DNA of 64,000 bases from Avena insularis. Lineage: Eukaryota; Streptophyta; Magnoliopsida; Poales; Poaceae. The translations under genes were made by a program, and so were the position numbers. How positions within the stretch are numbered: position 1 is the first letter of the stretch; every line of letters begins with the position of its first letter. This document shows, one piece after another, positions 1 to 11,508 of this stretch. The notes under the pieces were generated by a model. It saw only the letters and a program-made list of their open reading frames with translations, did not search any database and had not been told where the DNA came from. The DNA is taken from the NCBI GenBank assembly GCA_023614405.1, contig CM042687.1:239408292-239472291 (forward strand), written 5' to 3'.

Positions 1-2438
1 CACGTCTCACCTGACCCGAACTAGTACCTCCTATGAGATCAACTTAATCTCTGAAATAACCTAATACGAGACTTAATTCTTGCTAAAACATCTCTTACAA
101 AACAAACTAACTAACATAAGCACAGGGCTCTTTAATAAATTTTATTTAACTACTTCCTAAAAAATTAGCCATGGCTGTGCAGGTAATAAGGCCGCTGGTT
201 AAGCATGATGTCACTCAAAGTAGGTTGAGCTGTTGTGGGTTAACACATATTTGTATAAAATTTCAGTTGCAAATCATGGTTATTTAGCTAGTAAGTTACA
301 ACAATTCAGAACACATCAAACTTTTTTTAAAATTCCAACCTTCCCATAATTCAAAACACATCATGCTTTTATAATAAATTGTACTGTACCATTCATATCT
401 CCGGAACCCACTTAGGAAGAATTTAACGGTTCATAAAAAATGCAATGTAGATATTGATACTTTAAGCTGGGGTTATTCATTAGCGCGTGAGCGCATTAGC
501 ACATAAAAATGCACTAATATAATGGACTACCAGTTCAATACATATTTACTTGCTATCAACATTATGAGCTATACTGTTCAGTAATAAGACAAATGAGGAT
601 CACTATTTTAACACAACCATACATATGCATCATGACATCTATGAGTGCTCAATTGAAAACCTTTGCTTTTGATACACTGGCCACTGCTACCATTTCAAGA
701 GATCACAAAATAGTGGAAGACCAATGAGCGAGTGAACTATGGCTGGTTGGTTTGCCGACCCAATTTGACTTGCCAAAGGTACCAAGGTCTCCACAGCTCT
801 ACCAAGACTAGTGCTAATCAAAGGAATTAGCAAACTAGGGAAGATTTTGAAATCTAAGAAAGATACTTTAGTAATACCAGAATCCAAAATCGAACAAGCA
901 GATAAATAATTTTGCAGTCACTTCATCTCCACTCTCAAGAAACTACAGTTGCAAAATCTCACCCCTACGATGCATAATCACAGCTAAAGATGATGTAATG
1001 TAGCAAGGAACTTAAGAAACTAAGAGGTTTTACCTATCATTATCCTAAGCATATAAGAACTAAGAGTGAATTCCAGTTCTTACCCCATAATTCTGCATTT
1101 GTGACACGTATTACCCCATTTAGTGGAGGTTTTGTAAAATATCCCATCTAGAAGGCTTTAAAAGCAATTTTACCACATTTTAGCATTTTGCTTGTTTTTG
1201 TTAGATAGGACCGACATGCCACGTCGATGTGGCGCGACAAAATGTGTAAAGATCAGAGGATGCCATCGACGATCATGTCTAGAATTCTATAATCCATATG
1301 TCATTCCTCGTGGTCGTCCTGATATTTCAGGATCCCGGTCAACACCTCACACCTTGTCCAATGGATACGCATCGGAAAATGAGGATCCAAAGCTTCTAAA
1401 AGGTGCAATATACACGAATTTTCACTCGACAGGGTAAATACCTGTCACAAATGCTGAATTAGGGGGTAAAAAGTGGAATTCACTCAAGAATTAACGAAGG
1501 CCAGGTTTTATCTTCTCAGGGAAAAGATGCACATATATCGATTGTATATGTCGATTCACATTTCCTGTATATTTTGGACACAACTATTTTTCCAAGGCTT
1601 AAACATGACTAATTTAGCATAATAGACACAATAGGACATTAGAGAAAAGTCTCACTCCAACATAAAAGAAGGCATCAAGTCAAGTGTTTAAAAACAAGGG
1701 GTAATTCAAAGAACTAAACATAAAGACAATAGAAGCAAACTGAAAGCCGCCAACAATATCTAGGTCACCAACTCTAACCATTCTAATATCATCGAGGAAA
1801 TTGTTTACAGAAAGAACTGTCAAAGGCACATATGCAAATCATTGGAGTAATCACTGAAAAATTATGATTTCACGAATAGCATATGAAAACATTTTGCAAC
1901 CATTCCTTTATATCCTTATATTCAATATCTTGCTGTGTACCCCACTGAGCAAAATACATCGCAAAAGACTAAGATAGACCAACGTATAACATAAATGGCT
2001 AATGGCATGCACATAATATTTAAGTATTAAGAAATTAAGCCACAAATTTCCAATAAGATTTGTAATCATTCAAACACAAAGTCATTGTTCAGGAAACTAA
2101 CAGGCATCAACAAGATTCAGCATGCTTCCTAAAACTGTAATTACTACCCTACTTTTGATAAGAAACCAAACACAAATACACAATCACTTATATGAACTTG
2201 TCCAATCCAGTTAAGGTACACATGAACAAATGAACAGTACCCAACATTGTCACAACAAAGGACTTGTCCAATTGGAACATCCTCTCCCCATAAAGACAAA
2301 TCAAATAAGCATCTGTGGCATATCCTAGCAATTTTACCGATGGTTGCAAAGACATCTCAAGGGGCAGCAATCTAATGCCACAAAGGAGAGGTTTCTGAAT
2401 TAAGTAGACATCAAGATATCCAAAACAGAGATACTGAC
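1..2438 (-). other. Presumed intron 1 or 3' side of the FHA2-like gene
   Basis: This AT-rich stretch lies downstream (minus strand) of the FHA exon. A donor-like GTCAGT reads on the minus strand at 2438-2433, so it is most simply intron 1. The FHA reading frame stays open for about 81 more codons into it, to 2188, but the translated sequence resembles no FHA2 C-terminus I know. I could not recognise a second coding exon between 1 and 2400. A short open frame at 687-887 (minus) matches no family I know. The only structured feature is the Mutator-like MITE at 1064-1485. The rest of the gene may lie left of the window, or the exon may be a stranded fragment. Confidence 0.45.
1064..1485. mobile_element. 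Non-autonomous Mutator-like element (MITE-sized MULE) with 9-bp TSD
   Basis: The element has terminal inverted repeats of about 50 bp. The left end at 1064 starts GAGTGAATTCCA and the right end at 1485, read on the minus strand, starts the same way; both continue through a TTACCCC core and a GCATTTGTGACA block with a few mismatches. The flanks are nearly identical 9-bp direct repeats, AAGAACTAA (1055-1063) and AAGAATTAA (1486-1494). A 9-bp duplication with long TIRs is the hallmark of the Mutator superfamily. The 422-bp interior has no transposase, so it depended on an autonomous partner. It sits in the presumed intron of the FHA gene. Confidence 0.85.
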
Positions 2439-3003
2439 CAACGGGTCGGCCGGCGTCTCTGTTCCTTGACCGCTTAGCCGCCGCAGCAGCCTCTTCTTGT
2501 AATTCCAGAGTATCATCTTCATCATCATCCTCGTCGTCGGAGGGAGGAGGTGGTAGAAGTCGCGGGACGGCGGCGCGGCGAGCGGCATCCGTTTCGAAGA
2601 CGGAGCGGGATGGGAGGAGGAAGTAGAACTGGGCCTCCCCCATCTGGAGGAGGTCCTGGGAGTCGAGCTTGACGGGGGGCGAGCCGGGCACGTGGAGGAC
2701 GCCCTCGACGAGACAGCCGTTCTTGCCGAGCACCTCCAGTGCAAAGCGGCGGCGCGCAAAGTCGTAGAATATGCGCGCGTGACGACGGGAGACGTTCATG
2801 CCGCCGCCGAGGATGCCGAGGTCCACGTCGACGTCGTCCGGGGTGCCGTCGCCGTGCTGGTCCTTCTTGCGGCTGTGGCGGCCGAGGATGATGGAATAGG
2901 TCTGCATGTAGTACTCGAAGTCCTCGCCCTGCAGCTTCGCGAAGCCTACCTCCAGGTCGGACGCCGGCGCCGAGGCGGCGGCGGGGCGCCGGGAGTTCCC
3001 CAT
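2439..3003 (-). CDS. FHA domain protein, FHA2-like, first coding exon
   Basis: This exon begins at an ATG at 3003 and encodes 188 codons before a minus-strand donor (G|GTCAGT at 2439/2438). The forkhead-associated domain covers roughly residues 25-130. It has the conserved LGR (40-42), SRRHA (72-76) and KNGCLVEGV (94-102) motifs, which in this family form the phosphothreonine-binding loops. After it come a Pro run, an acidic stretch (about 155-164) and a basic KRSR element. Domain and flanks closely resemble plant FHA2, a nuclear protein reported in Arabidopsis as part of ISWI chromatin-remodelling complexes; that role is inferred here. The GC-rich exon contrasts with AT-rich flanks, as is usual for grass first exons. 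Later exons are not recognised, so the gene is partial in this window. The overlapping open frames on the other strand are shadows of this GC-rich exon. Confidence 0.8.
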
Positions 3004-4129
3004 TCGGTGTCTGATAGGTTCGGACCGTTTGATTGTACTTGTACTAGGGCATTTTCTTTTGATGAGGAAAAGAGCTCAGCTGATAGCATACGTGGGCGTC
3101 CCGGACTTATCCTGGACACCCAATGTAGTTGGAGATTCGTGCAAGATTTTACACAAAACACCCCAGCATTGCACTTGTCTCCCATCTGCAGAGCCCTCAT
3201 TATTTGTAGGTATCGAATGAAATCTAGAAGGTTTAGAGAAGCAAATCGGTAATTGGATCTTCCAATAGGATCTGGAATCAAACCATGTAACTGAAAATCT
3301 AGATCAGAAACCAAATCCCATAAGTAAATCTGGAATCAAATCACACAGGTAAATCTGGAACATGCACAAAACTAGAGGACCGACGGCGCTTGTTGCAGGC
3401 CCTCGCTGCTGGAGATTATACGCCAAGCCGCAGATTCTTGCTCAAGCTTCTGCGAAGGCGATGCTGAAACTCGAGCTCGAGGGAGCACCAGTCGAGTCCC
3501 TCCTCGCCGACCACCGTGACGACGTTGACGGAGGAGGCGCAGGTAGGCAAGGAGAAAAAGGAGTCTAGGTTTTTTGGGGGTGGTGCAGGATGGCCGATCT
3601 CGTTGAGTTCGCCAGGGACGGGGAAGCCAGAACTTGAAGATGGACATGTACATGTTAGTTGCTATAGGAGTGGGAAGATGGACTCTATACAGGATGTAGA
3701 TGTAAAAGATCCATGCACGAATCTTGAACCTCTTGTGACCTTTCTTAGTTGGAGAAAAACTGTGTTCGATTTTGTTGCACAAAAACCATTATGTGGGTTT
3801 GTTTTGGCATAGAACACCATATATTTTTGCTGTAATCATTTGCACATGACCCGTAACCGGTCATCACCAGCCTCTAGTCAATTATTTAGTTGGACGCACT
3901 AGCCAGGCGTTTCTGTATTTTTCCTTCTCGTTAGGGTTTCTCGTCACTCACGATATTGACATTGTTGAGTCTCCGTCTTCTTCCCTGACCCCCCCCCCTA
4001 TCCATTACTGCCGACATTCCGGGTTGCTAGGGATGATCTTGTATCGTCTCCTTGACCTTGTCCCCGGTGCACTAGAAGTTGAGGAATTCTTGGGGCACGT
4101 CTCGCTGTGGTAAACGAGGGCTGCAGAAC
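3004..4129. other. Upstream region of the FHA2-like gene
   Basis: This is about 1.1 kb 5' of the FHA start codon. It would hold the promoter and 5' leader of that gene. I see no convincing TATA box at the usual distance on the minus strand. A loose repeat of AAATCTGGAATCAAA occurs around 3275-3360. A GC-rich patch at about 3380-3600 has open frames on both strands but no recognisable domain, so I do not call a gene. A nine-C run lies near 3990. Confidence 0.4.
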
Positions 4130-4363
4130 ATGGCGATGGATCCAGCATTTGCACCGACAAGTGAAACCAATGGTGACATTGAGAATATGATGAGGCAGCT
4201 TGGCATATGGGAGGAAGACCTTGATGATGTCGTCTTTGAGGAGCAGTCTCCGGCATTGGCGGAAGCCACTCGTTGGCTCGCCATTGCTAGGGTTTTTATG
4301 GAAGGAGAGTATTCGAGTTTTTGGTTCTTCAAAAACATGTTGTCTACATGTATTGTGTGGTGA
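4130..4363 (+). pseudogene. Truncated DUF4283 / LINE ORF1-like fragment
   Basis: An ATG at 4130 opens a frame of 77 codons. Its central part, with GIWEEDLDDVVFEE, EATRWLAIARV and SSFWFFKNM, matches the N-terminal part of plant DUF4283 proteins. These are CCHC-knuckle proteins usually found as ORF1 of L1-type LINEs or as domesticated relatives. The similarity stops right after the FWFFKNM motif, where the full domain would continue for about 100 residues, so this is a 5' stub and not a working protein. No reverse transcriptase follows. It lies between the FHA promoter and the retrotransposon cluster. Confidence 0.65.
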
Positions 4364-4728
4364 TTGCATAGAATATTTGTATTTGTATTATTGTCTCTTA
4401 CCTTAATCCTAGGATTTGTCAGGTACCCAAAACCCCAAGGATTGAACAAGGTTAGAGGTGAGATGTGTGGTAAATAACGCCTACGCATGAAACCCACTGA
4501 CAACAAGGGGAGTACATTAGTCATTTAGTGATCTATTTAGTAACAACAACAACATCATAGATCTTAATGCTTTGGTCTGTATTTTACTTAATAATCGTAC
4601 ATAGCCCGGTGCTTCGTGGTATATCAGTTGGACTTGTACCAAGAGACTTTATGCTATGCTTATGGACCGTAGGTGCTTTAGTATTTATGGATGTGCTTCC
4701 CACAAATCCTATCTATGTTAGATCATTT
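4364..4728. other. Unassigned spacer
   Basis: This is AT-rich sequence between the DUF4283 stub and the left end of Copia A. It holds a short AAC microsatellite near 4540-4555 and nothing else that I recognise. The last few bases before 4729 should contain one copy of the target duplication of A, but the other end of A is outside the window, so it cannot be checked. Confidence 0.4.
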
Positions 4729-6370
4729 TGTAGGGTTCGCAGCATAGAAAACAAAAAATTTCCTACGATGGGAACAATTATATACCAAGATCTATCTATT
4801 AGATACAAGCAACGGGTGGATATACATCCATAGAGAACATACCCTTATAGACCGACAAAGTTTAACGAGGTTGTACTCGTGGATGATGTAGACGAACGCT
4901 TGCCGATCTCAAGATCGAGAAGAAGTCCGGCGCCGCAAATCAGCAGCGCATCCGTGCTCGCACACACTTCCAAGCCCCCGAGCAACCTCCGCCTCCTCGC
5001 TTCAGCGATGCAGCGGAAGCAACAACTCTTTCTCAACGAAAAGCCACCAGAAACATGTATCTCGCTAGTCCAAGACCATGGGGGATAAACTAGAGGGGAG
5101 AGAGATCCTTCACGAGGAGGTGTGAGTGAGATGGAGTGAGAGGGAGGCCTTTTATAGGAGAGGGGGCAGCCCCTCCCCATGGACGGCGCACCATGGAGGG
5201 TGCCCCTCCCATTCCTCATTCATGTGGAGGGAGCTCCACTCACATAAAGATGACCCTCCATTTCTCCACTCAAATTCCCATTAAATTTCCACCAAATTTA
5301 ATATAATCTCTCTTTAAATAAAACTCCTTTTATTTATTCAGAATTTTGTCAATTACATTAATTAATAAACATTCACATAAAACCCCTTGCTAGTATTCTA
5401 TTTTACGTGCAGAAACACTTTCAGCAATTTCACCCAAAACAATTTCGGTGTCTAGTGAAATAAATTCCTTCACTTTGTAATTCTTTTCGTTTAGAAACTA
5501 TTTGTTCCAAATGGTGTCGGTGTCTCTTAAGCATGTCACCCTATGGTTCGTGAATAATGTGGACATGATCGAGACCCCTCTCAGATCAATAATCAGAAGC
5601 GGGACTTAGAGATCCATACTGACTCCCACACATTTAACGATGATCTCTTGTGATCGTGAGAACCTTTTATGCTAGTAACTTAATCCCTTTGTCTCGCGAT
5701 ATATTACATGTCCGAGATTCGATCATCGGTATCTCCATACCTAGTTTGATCTCGTTACCGACATGTACTCTTTTCTTGCTCCCATGATATAACATTCTAG
5801 TGATCAAATCACTTGCTTGCAAGCTAACTAATGTGATATCGCCGAGAGGGCCCAGAGTATATCTCTCCGTCATCAGGGTGGACAAATTCCACTCTTGATC
5901 AATGAGTCTCAACATAACATGTTTGTAGCACTGAACCCATCTTTATAGTCACCCTGTTACGGTGTGACGTTTGATGTTATCAAGATACTCTTCTAGTGTT
6001 AGTGATTGACATGATCTCATGGTCTAAGGATTAGGATTACTTCGTATGATGTTATAGCAATATAAACACAATGACTTTAATCGTAATGCTATACTTCGGA
6101 TGAATGTTCATCACATCATTTCAATAATGTTGTGACCTCGTTACTAACAACATCCAATATCTATGATCAGAAAACCTTGATCATCTTGCTAATCAACGAG
6201 CTAGTTTATAAGAGAGGCATAACTAGGAACTTTCCATTTGTTTATTAAACACACATGTATTAACGTTTCCATATTAATACAATTATAGCATGCAAAATAA
6301 ACATTTATCATATACTTGGAATATATATAATAACAACTTTATTATTGCCTCTTAGGGCATATTCCCTTCA
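4729..6370 (-). repeat. 3' LTR of Copia A
   Basis: Read on the minus strand, the LTR starts at 6370 with TGAAGGGAATATGCCC, directly after the PPT, and ends near 4729 with the AAAATTTTC-rich tail and CA typical of Angela-type LTRs. It is about 1.64 kb long. A minus-strand TATA box (CCTATAAAAGG) lies near 5143-5157. The block shared with the other Copia LTRs of the window is at about 5841-5900. The LTR supplies promoter and polyadenylation signals. The left boundary is placed by comparison with the LTR of Copia B and could be off by a few bases. Confidence 0.8.
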
Positions 6371-6380
6371 GTCTCCCACT
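6371..6380 (-). promoter_or_regulatory. Polypurine tract of Copia A
   Basis: Minus-strand AGTGGGAGAC abuts the 3' LTR, the same tract that precedes the 3' LTRs of Copia B and C. It primes plus-strand DNA synthesis during reverse transcription. Confidence 0.85.
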
Positions 6381-6402
6381 TGCACTAGAAACAATAATCT
6401 AG

Positions 6403-7575
6403 TTACATAATGATAAATCTAACACCTATGGAGTTCTGGTGTTGATCATGTTTTGCTATAGGGAGAGTTTTAGTCAACGGATCTGCTACATTGAGATTTG
6501 TGTGTACTTTCCAAATCTTTATATCTCCATCCTTGGCATGCTCGTAGATGGAGTGAAACCGACGCTTACTATGCTTGGAATTCTTGTGAGACCTTGGTTC
6601 TTTAGCATTGGCTATGGCTCCATTGTTGTCACAATAGATCACCATTGGGTCCAACGCGCTAGCAACCACACCTAGTTCGGTTATGAACTCCTTCATCCAA
6701 ACTTCTTCCTGAGCCGCTTCCGAAGCAGCAACATATTCGGCCTCCGTTGTTGATCCCGCCACCACGGGTTGTTTGGAACTCCTCCAACTAATTGATCCAC
6801 CATTCATGAGAAATACGTATCCGGAATGAGACTTAGAGTCATCTGGATCGGTGTCGAAGCTAGCATCGACATAACACTTAGCGACGAGCTCTTCTTCACC
6901 TCCATACACGAGAAACATTTCCTTAGATCTTCTTAAGTACTTAAGGATATTCCTGACCGCTATCCAGTGTTCCGATTTTAGATCAGATTGGTATCTATTA
7001 GTCAAACTAATAGCATGTGCCACATCCGGTCTTGTACATAGCATGACGTACATTATAGAGCCTATGGCTGAAGCATAGGGGACCTTGTCCATTATCTCTC
7101 TTCTTCCGTCGTGGCCGGACTATGAGTCTTATTCAATGTCTTGCCTTGGAACATAGGTAAGAACCCCTTCTTACTTTCGTTCATTTTAAACTTCTTTAAA
7201 ATCTTATCAAGGTATGTACTCTGTAATAGCCCTATTAGGCATATTGATCTATCTCTATAGATCTTTATGTCTAATATGTATGACGCTTCACCTAGGTCCT
7301 TCATTGAAAATTTGTTGTTTAGATAACATTAACACTGTTTAAAAGATCTACACCATTTCCGATCAGTAATATGCCATCCACATATAATATCAGAAATGCC
7401 ACATCACTCCCACTCACTTTCTTGTAAATACAAGCCTCTCCATAAGTTTGGACAAATCCAAACTCTTTGATCACCTCATCAAAGCGGAGATTCAAACTCA
7501 TGGATGCTTGCTTCGGTCCATAGATGGATCGTTGAAGTTTGCATACCTTGTCAGCATCCTTAGGATCGACAAAAT
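6403..7575 (-). pseudogene. Copia A pol, C-terminal part: end of RT and RNase H
   Basis: Three minus-strand frames together give the second half of the Copia RT and the RNase H. RT motifs visible are CKLQRSIYG and the catalytic strand, which reads YVDG where YVDD is expected, so an essential aspartate is lost. RNase H shows SKSHSGYVF, STTEAEYVA and YCDNNGAIA, and the protein ends at a stop at 6403, 22 bases before the PPT. Frame changes near 7305 and 7092 break the chain. The first half of the same RT is at 52576 and rightward. The element is dead by sequence. Confidence 0.9.
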
Positions 7576-10256
7576 TTTTGGGAATAAGCCCTAGAGGCAA
7601 TCATGTATGATGATATTTCCCATTGTATTCATAAAGATATTAAGTTGTCCTTATATAAACATCTAATGTGTATCATTGAATATGTGATTCAGTTGTGGAA
7701 CTATGCATTCATGTTGTTTGTTCTAAATATCCTTGGTCATCGAGGTTGTGCTGGACACACAACTTAGACCAATGTGAAAGTCGGCTGATGACTCAGTTCC
7801 ACTTGTCATGGGCATGGAGATGCTATTCCGACTTACACGGATTCGGCTAAAGAGTTTAGCGAGTTGGATTGACCCATATCGAGGTACAACAAATAAGTTG
7901 TCATTTGTATATCTCAATCAATGTAATCCTTAGACCTGAGGTTGTTGAAGGGATACAGGTAGGCTACACTAGTGCAAATCAAAAAAATTCTACCGCGTAA
8001 ACCAGGATTACTGTTATCATAGATCTCGGGATTACCACTAGACGCGCAGTTGCGGAACTTGATGAAGCACGTCGAGGCAGTGTAGACGTTCTACGTCTCC
8101 TCCTTGTCCTCATCCCATGAGCAACTCCCCTTGCGTGGCTCATCCAAGTGCCACAGATGCAGCACCTCCGAGGTATCCACACGTGCAGGGTGGGAGCGTC
8201 AGACGCCGGACTGCTAGGTCCACACGTGCAACACATGCGTGAGGAGTGGCGGCTAGGTGGAATGGTCTAACCCTGGTCAGCTCGCCCCACCCTCTCTTAT
8301 ATAGGCGTCCCTAGTGGGCTTCTACATTAGCAGCTCATTAGTAGCCTAAGCCTGGTCTAATTAGGATCTAATCCTCATTAGGCTTCCAGCCCCTTAAGTG
8401 TGTGACCCTATAGGTTCATATACGTATAGAAATGACATGAATACACTTATTCTGTCAATAGTTGGTAGCGGCCTCTAGCAAGACGTGCCAACTCCTAAAC
8501 GCATACAAAGATCATATCTGACGAACCATCACAAGGTTTAGTACATGTCTTTACCTTTGCCTCACGATATTTGGTCTAGCTCTAAGCTGACCTCCCTTTC
8601 TCGATACTGTGATTCAGAATCTCTTTCCTAGGTTAACTCTTAACCATATGTAGCACGGCCATGCATTTCTGGATCCAATCACTCGAGGGGCCCAGAGATA
8701 TCTCTCTCAAGTAGAGAGGGGGAAATCCCATCTTGATTGACCATGCCTTGCAGCATGCTTCAGGACAAACCCGAAAGCTACCTTTATAACTACCCGATTC
8801 TGCAAAGATCTGATAGCCCCAAAGTAGGTCGATCCACATCTCAAGTACATGCGACAATCTCAGGTCTAAGGACAAAACGTACACGATGTGTAGAGAGAGC
8901 TGCAAGTCTAATTGCTAGTCTTAAGTTGGGTCAGTCCAACCCATTGTTCATAACATGTGTCTACATCATTGGTTTGACATCTCCATGTCTATGACTTGCG
9001 AAACATAGTCATCAACCAATCGATGTGCTAGTCTAATATTCACGTGTGTCCTCACATGAACTTTGACTAGGGACAACTATTAGATAACCATACAAGTATA
9101 GAGTTTCACAGACAATTCACATAATTGCCAATCAATACAAGTTGCATGATATGGATATTCAAGGAACATTACAATAACTCATGGATACATAAAAAATATA
9201 ATCATCTCTATGATTGCCTCTAGGGCATATTTCCTTCAGTTGTTGCATAGTCCGAGTTGAGGATCACCGACTTAGGTTCTATCAAACCCTGATCCGTAAC
9301 TGGGCAGTTATAAAGGCAGAGTTCGAGTCAACTGAGAATCAAGCTGCGTGATGTGAATAACCAAGATGGGATTTTGCCCCTCCACTTGGAGAGATATTCT
9401 CTAGGCCCTCTCGGATGATATGATTCGAAAATCATGGCCATGCATGACTCGGTTAAGTGTTAACCGAGGCGATCGACTAAGAGTTAGTCGGATGAATCAC
9501 TTATCTCGGATCGATAAGAGAGTTAGACTATTTAAGGGATGACAATTATTCGCCTATAGTCTGACAGCGTATATCGTGAGGCAAAAGGGACTCGGACATG
9601 GACATAAGTCGCATTGGAAAGGCAAGTCATCATGACTCTTTGGTACTTGGGAGTCGACACGTTCTGCTAGGAGCCGCTACCGACTGATCGATTGAGAGTC
9701 GGACTCCAATCATGTCCAAGTAGCCATGAGCCTGTGGGGTCACACACTTAAGAGCGGAAGCAAATTCAGATTGGATCTGAACCAGAAATCTGGTTGGGTT
9801 GGACTCGAGCCGAATTTGGACTGAGTCAGTGAGTCGGACTCACGGTGACTAATATTATATGGGCTTTAGTGAATGGGCCACGAGTGACTAGAGCCCACTT
9901 TCACTCTCTATATATAGTGGGGCGCAGAAACCCAGAAGGGTTGATCGGTTAGGTCATTCCATGCGTTGGAAACCCTAGCTTCATAGCAGTCCAGCCGTTG
10001 TATCGAACCTAGCAGTTCGCTGTCGGTGCTCCTCCTTGTACGTGTGGATACCAGCAGAGGTGCTATACAATCAGCACCACAACAGTTGTTGATTGGATCG
10101 AGATCGCAAGGAGTGCACTGCATTCAACTGACGCGCTTCATTAGTAATTCGCAACTGTGCGTCTAGTGGTAATCCTCATGGCCTTCTACCTCAGCTAGAT
10201 CTTGGGATCACCATGTTAGAGTAAAAAGTTTTGTTTTATATCTACGTGGCCCAATA
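7576..10256 (+). repeat. 5' LTR of Copia C, split by solo LTR S1
   Basis: The two pieces are 7576-7945 and 9244-10256; the bases between are S1 and its second TSD copy. The start should read TGTTGGGAAT, as the 3' copy at 49312 does, but here it is TTTTGGGAAT. A TATA box (CTATATATAG) lies near 9908-9917. The LTR ends GGCCCAATA just before the primer binding site, where the 3' LTR ends GGCCCAACA. Both LTRs carry a conserved block (9361-9420 here) shared with the other Copia LTRs. Confidence 0.9.
7946..9238 (-). mobile_element. Solo Copia LTR S1
   Basis: A complete 1293-bp LTR with TG...CA ends and no internal domain interrupts the 5' LTR of Copia C. Identical 5-bp duplications GTTGT flank it (7941-7945 and 9239-9243). 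Read on the minus strand it begins TGAAGGAAATATGCCCTAGA, so it is a BARE/Angela-related family but distinct from A, B, C and S2. A minus-strand TATA box lies near 8293-8306. A solo LTR with an intact duplication is the product of LTR-LTR recombination that removed the rest of the element. The open frames inside it encode nothing recognisable. Confidence 0.92.
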
Positions 10257-10257
10257 G

Positions 10258-10270
10258 TGGTATCAGAGCG
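10258..10270 (+). promoter_or_regulatory. Primer binding site of Copia C
   Basis: TGGTATCAGAGCG follows the 5' LTR after one base. The first 12 bases are complementary to the 3' end of initiator methionine tRNA, the usual primer of plant Copia elements. Confidence 0.88.
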
Positions 10271-11508
10271 ATAGCTTCTGGTTTTAGGCGCGAGATATCG
10301 CACATGTGATATGCGGTTGGCTGTAGATTGGATCTATGTGCTATTTTGGTGGTCGATCTATGAGATAAATCGGTTTTGTATGATGTTGATTGGATCAACT
10401 GTACTTGGGGAATGGTAGGTCTGATTTTCGTGATCATACTGCTGAGGTCGTGGAATGACATACCCCCACCGGTCGGTTTCCGCCATCGGGGTAGACAGTG
10501 ACACATAAATCCATAAGTGGTGATCGAAGATCAAAAGAGTTTGATCGAGTCGGAATGATGGCGGAATGATGACCACCGGCTTCGCCCTGTCGTAGCGCCT
10601 TAGATATCGTTGCGAGTTTCACAACACCGGTATATATCGTATCTATGCATAACTTGTTTTTGTAGGAAGTTGTGAATAGTATGGTTCATGTGCATATGAT
10701 GTATGTGTGTAGTCCATACGTGATCTGCGAATCACGGTTTTGTCAGCGGGATAGAGCCTAGGTGCTGTCATTTTATTTTATAACAACCAACGTGTCGGAT
10801 TCTCTATGTAATTTACTTTACTAAGCTAGTGTAGCTGTTTGGAGAAATGGCTTGCAAGTCAATGTACATGTCGATGACATGGAGTAAGACGGCAAGTGAC
10901 AAGAGTTGGCAAGAGTCGGATTACAGCCTTTATGGATATGGAAATCGCCATGAAGAGAGCCATACCATTTCACATTATAATTGCTTTATTTTGTGTTATT
11001 GTTATGTCTCTGTTTTACCTCTATTAGATAGTCGGTAAAATCTAATCCCTCAAAGAAGGTCTAGTCGGTTTTCCCGCCAATGTTTGCACCATCACAAGTC
11101 AGACATTTTTGGTAGTGGGATCATAAAATTGAGGTGCTGCCAATTCTTTCCGACTAGGTGGGTTCGAGTCGGACTCTTATAGCGGAAACACTCGGTAAGC
11201 TAGACGGGTCTATCACAACGGTTGTGGGACTCGGGGAAAAGTCGTATGGGAGCTGGGGCATGTGATGCCACCCGACCAACAGGAGTCATATGAGATTCGA
11301 TTGACAAGGAGTTGTCTACCTAGATCACTTGGCGGCTAGCGGTGATGCTAAAGCTCATTAGCCGACTTGCTTATCTAGGATCCTGAATCACTAAGAAACC
11401 ATCGAAGGGATGTTGGTTCTAGTGGGAGCATAAATATTAAAGTGTTTAATATGCTTGCTCTTTTATGAATACATGTCTTAAGTGTTTTGCATTTTTCTTT
11501 TGCAGATC
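10271..11508 (+). other. Untranslated leader of Copia C
   Basis: This is 1.2 kb between the PBS and gag. I see no protein and no structured repeat in it. Similar long leaders precede gag in Copia B. It would hold packaging and dimerisation signals, which I cannot locate by eye. Confidence 0.6.

Larger units (their letters stand above)
4729..7575 (-). mobile_element. Copia element A, left part (3' end of the element)
   Basis: This is the 3' portion of a minus-strand Ty1/Copia element of the BARE/WIS/Angela type: 3' LTR, PPT, RNase H and the second half of RT. It is the outermost layer of the nest. The coding sequence breaks off at 7571-7575 inside RT and resumes at 52576, because Copia C inserted there. 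The junction bases are AAAAT on the left and AAAAC on the right, a 5-bp duplication with one C to T change. The 5' LTR of A lies right of the window, beyond LTR D. Confidence 0.9.

Noticed and set aside
687..887. Possible second exon of the FHA gene
   Set aside because: The translation resembles no FHA2 C-terminus and I see no convincing splice sites around it.
2692..3252. Long plus-strand open frame opposite the FHA exon
   Set aside because: It is a GC-rich shadow of the FHA coding sequence with no domain of its own.
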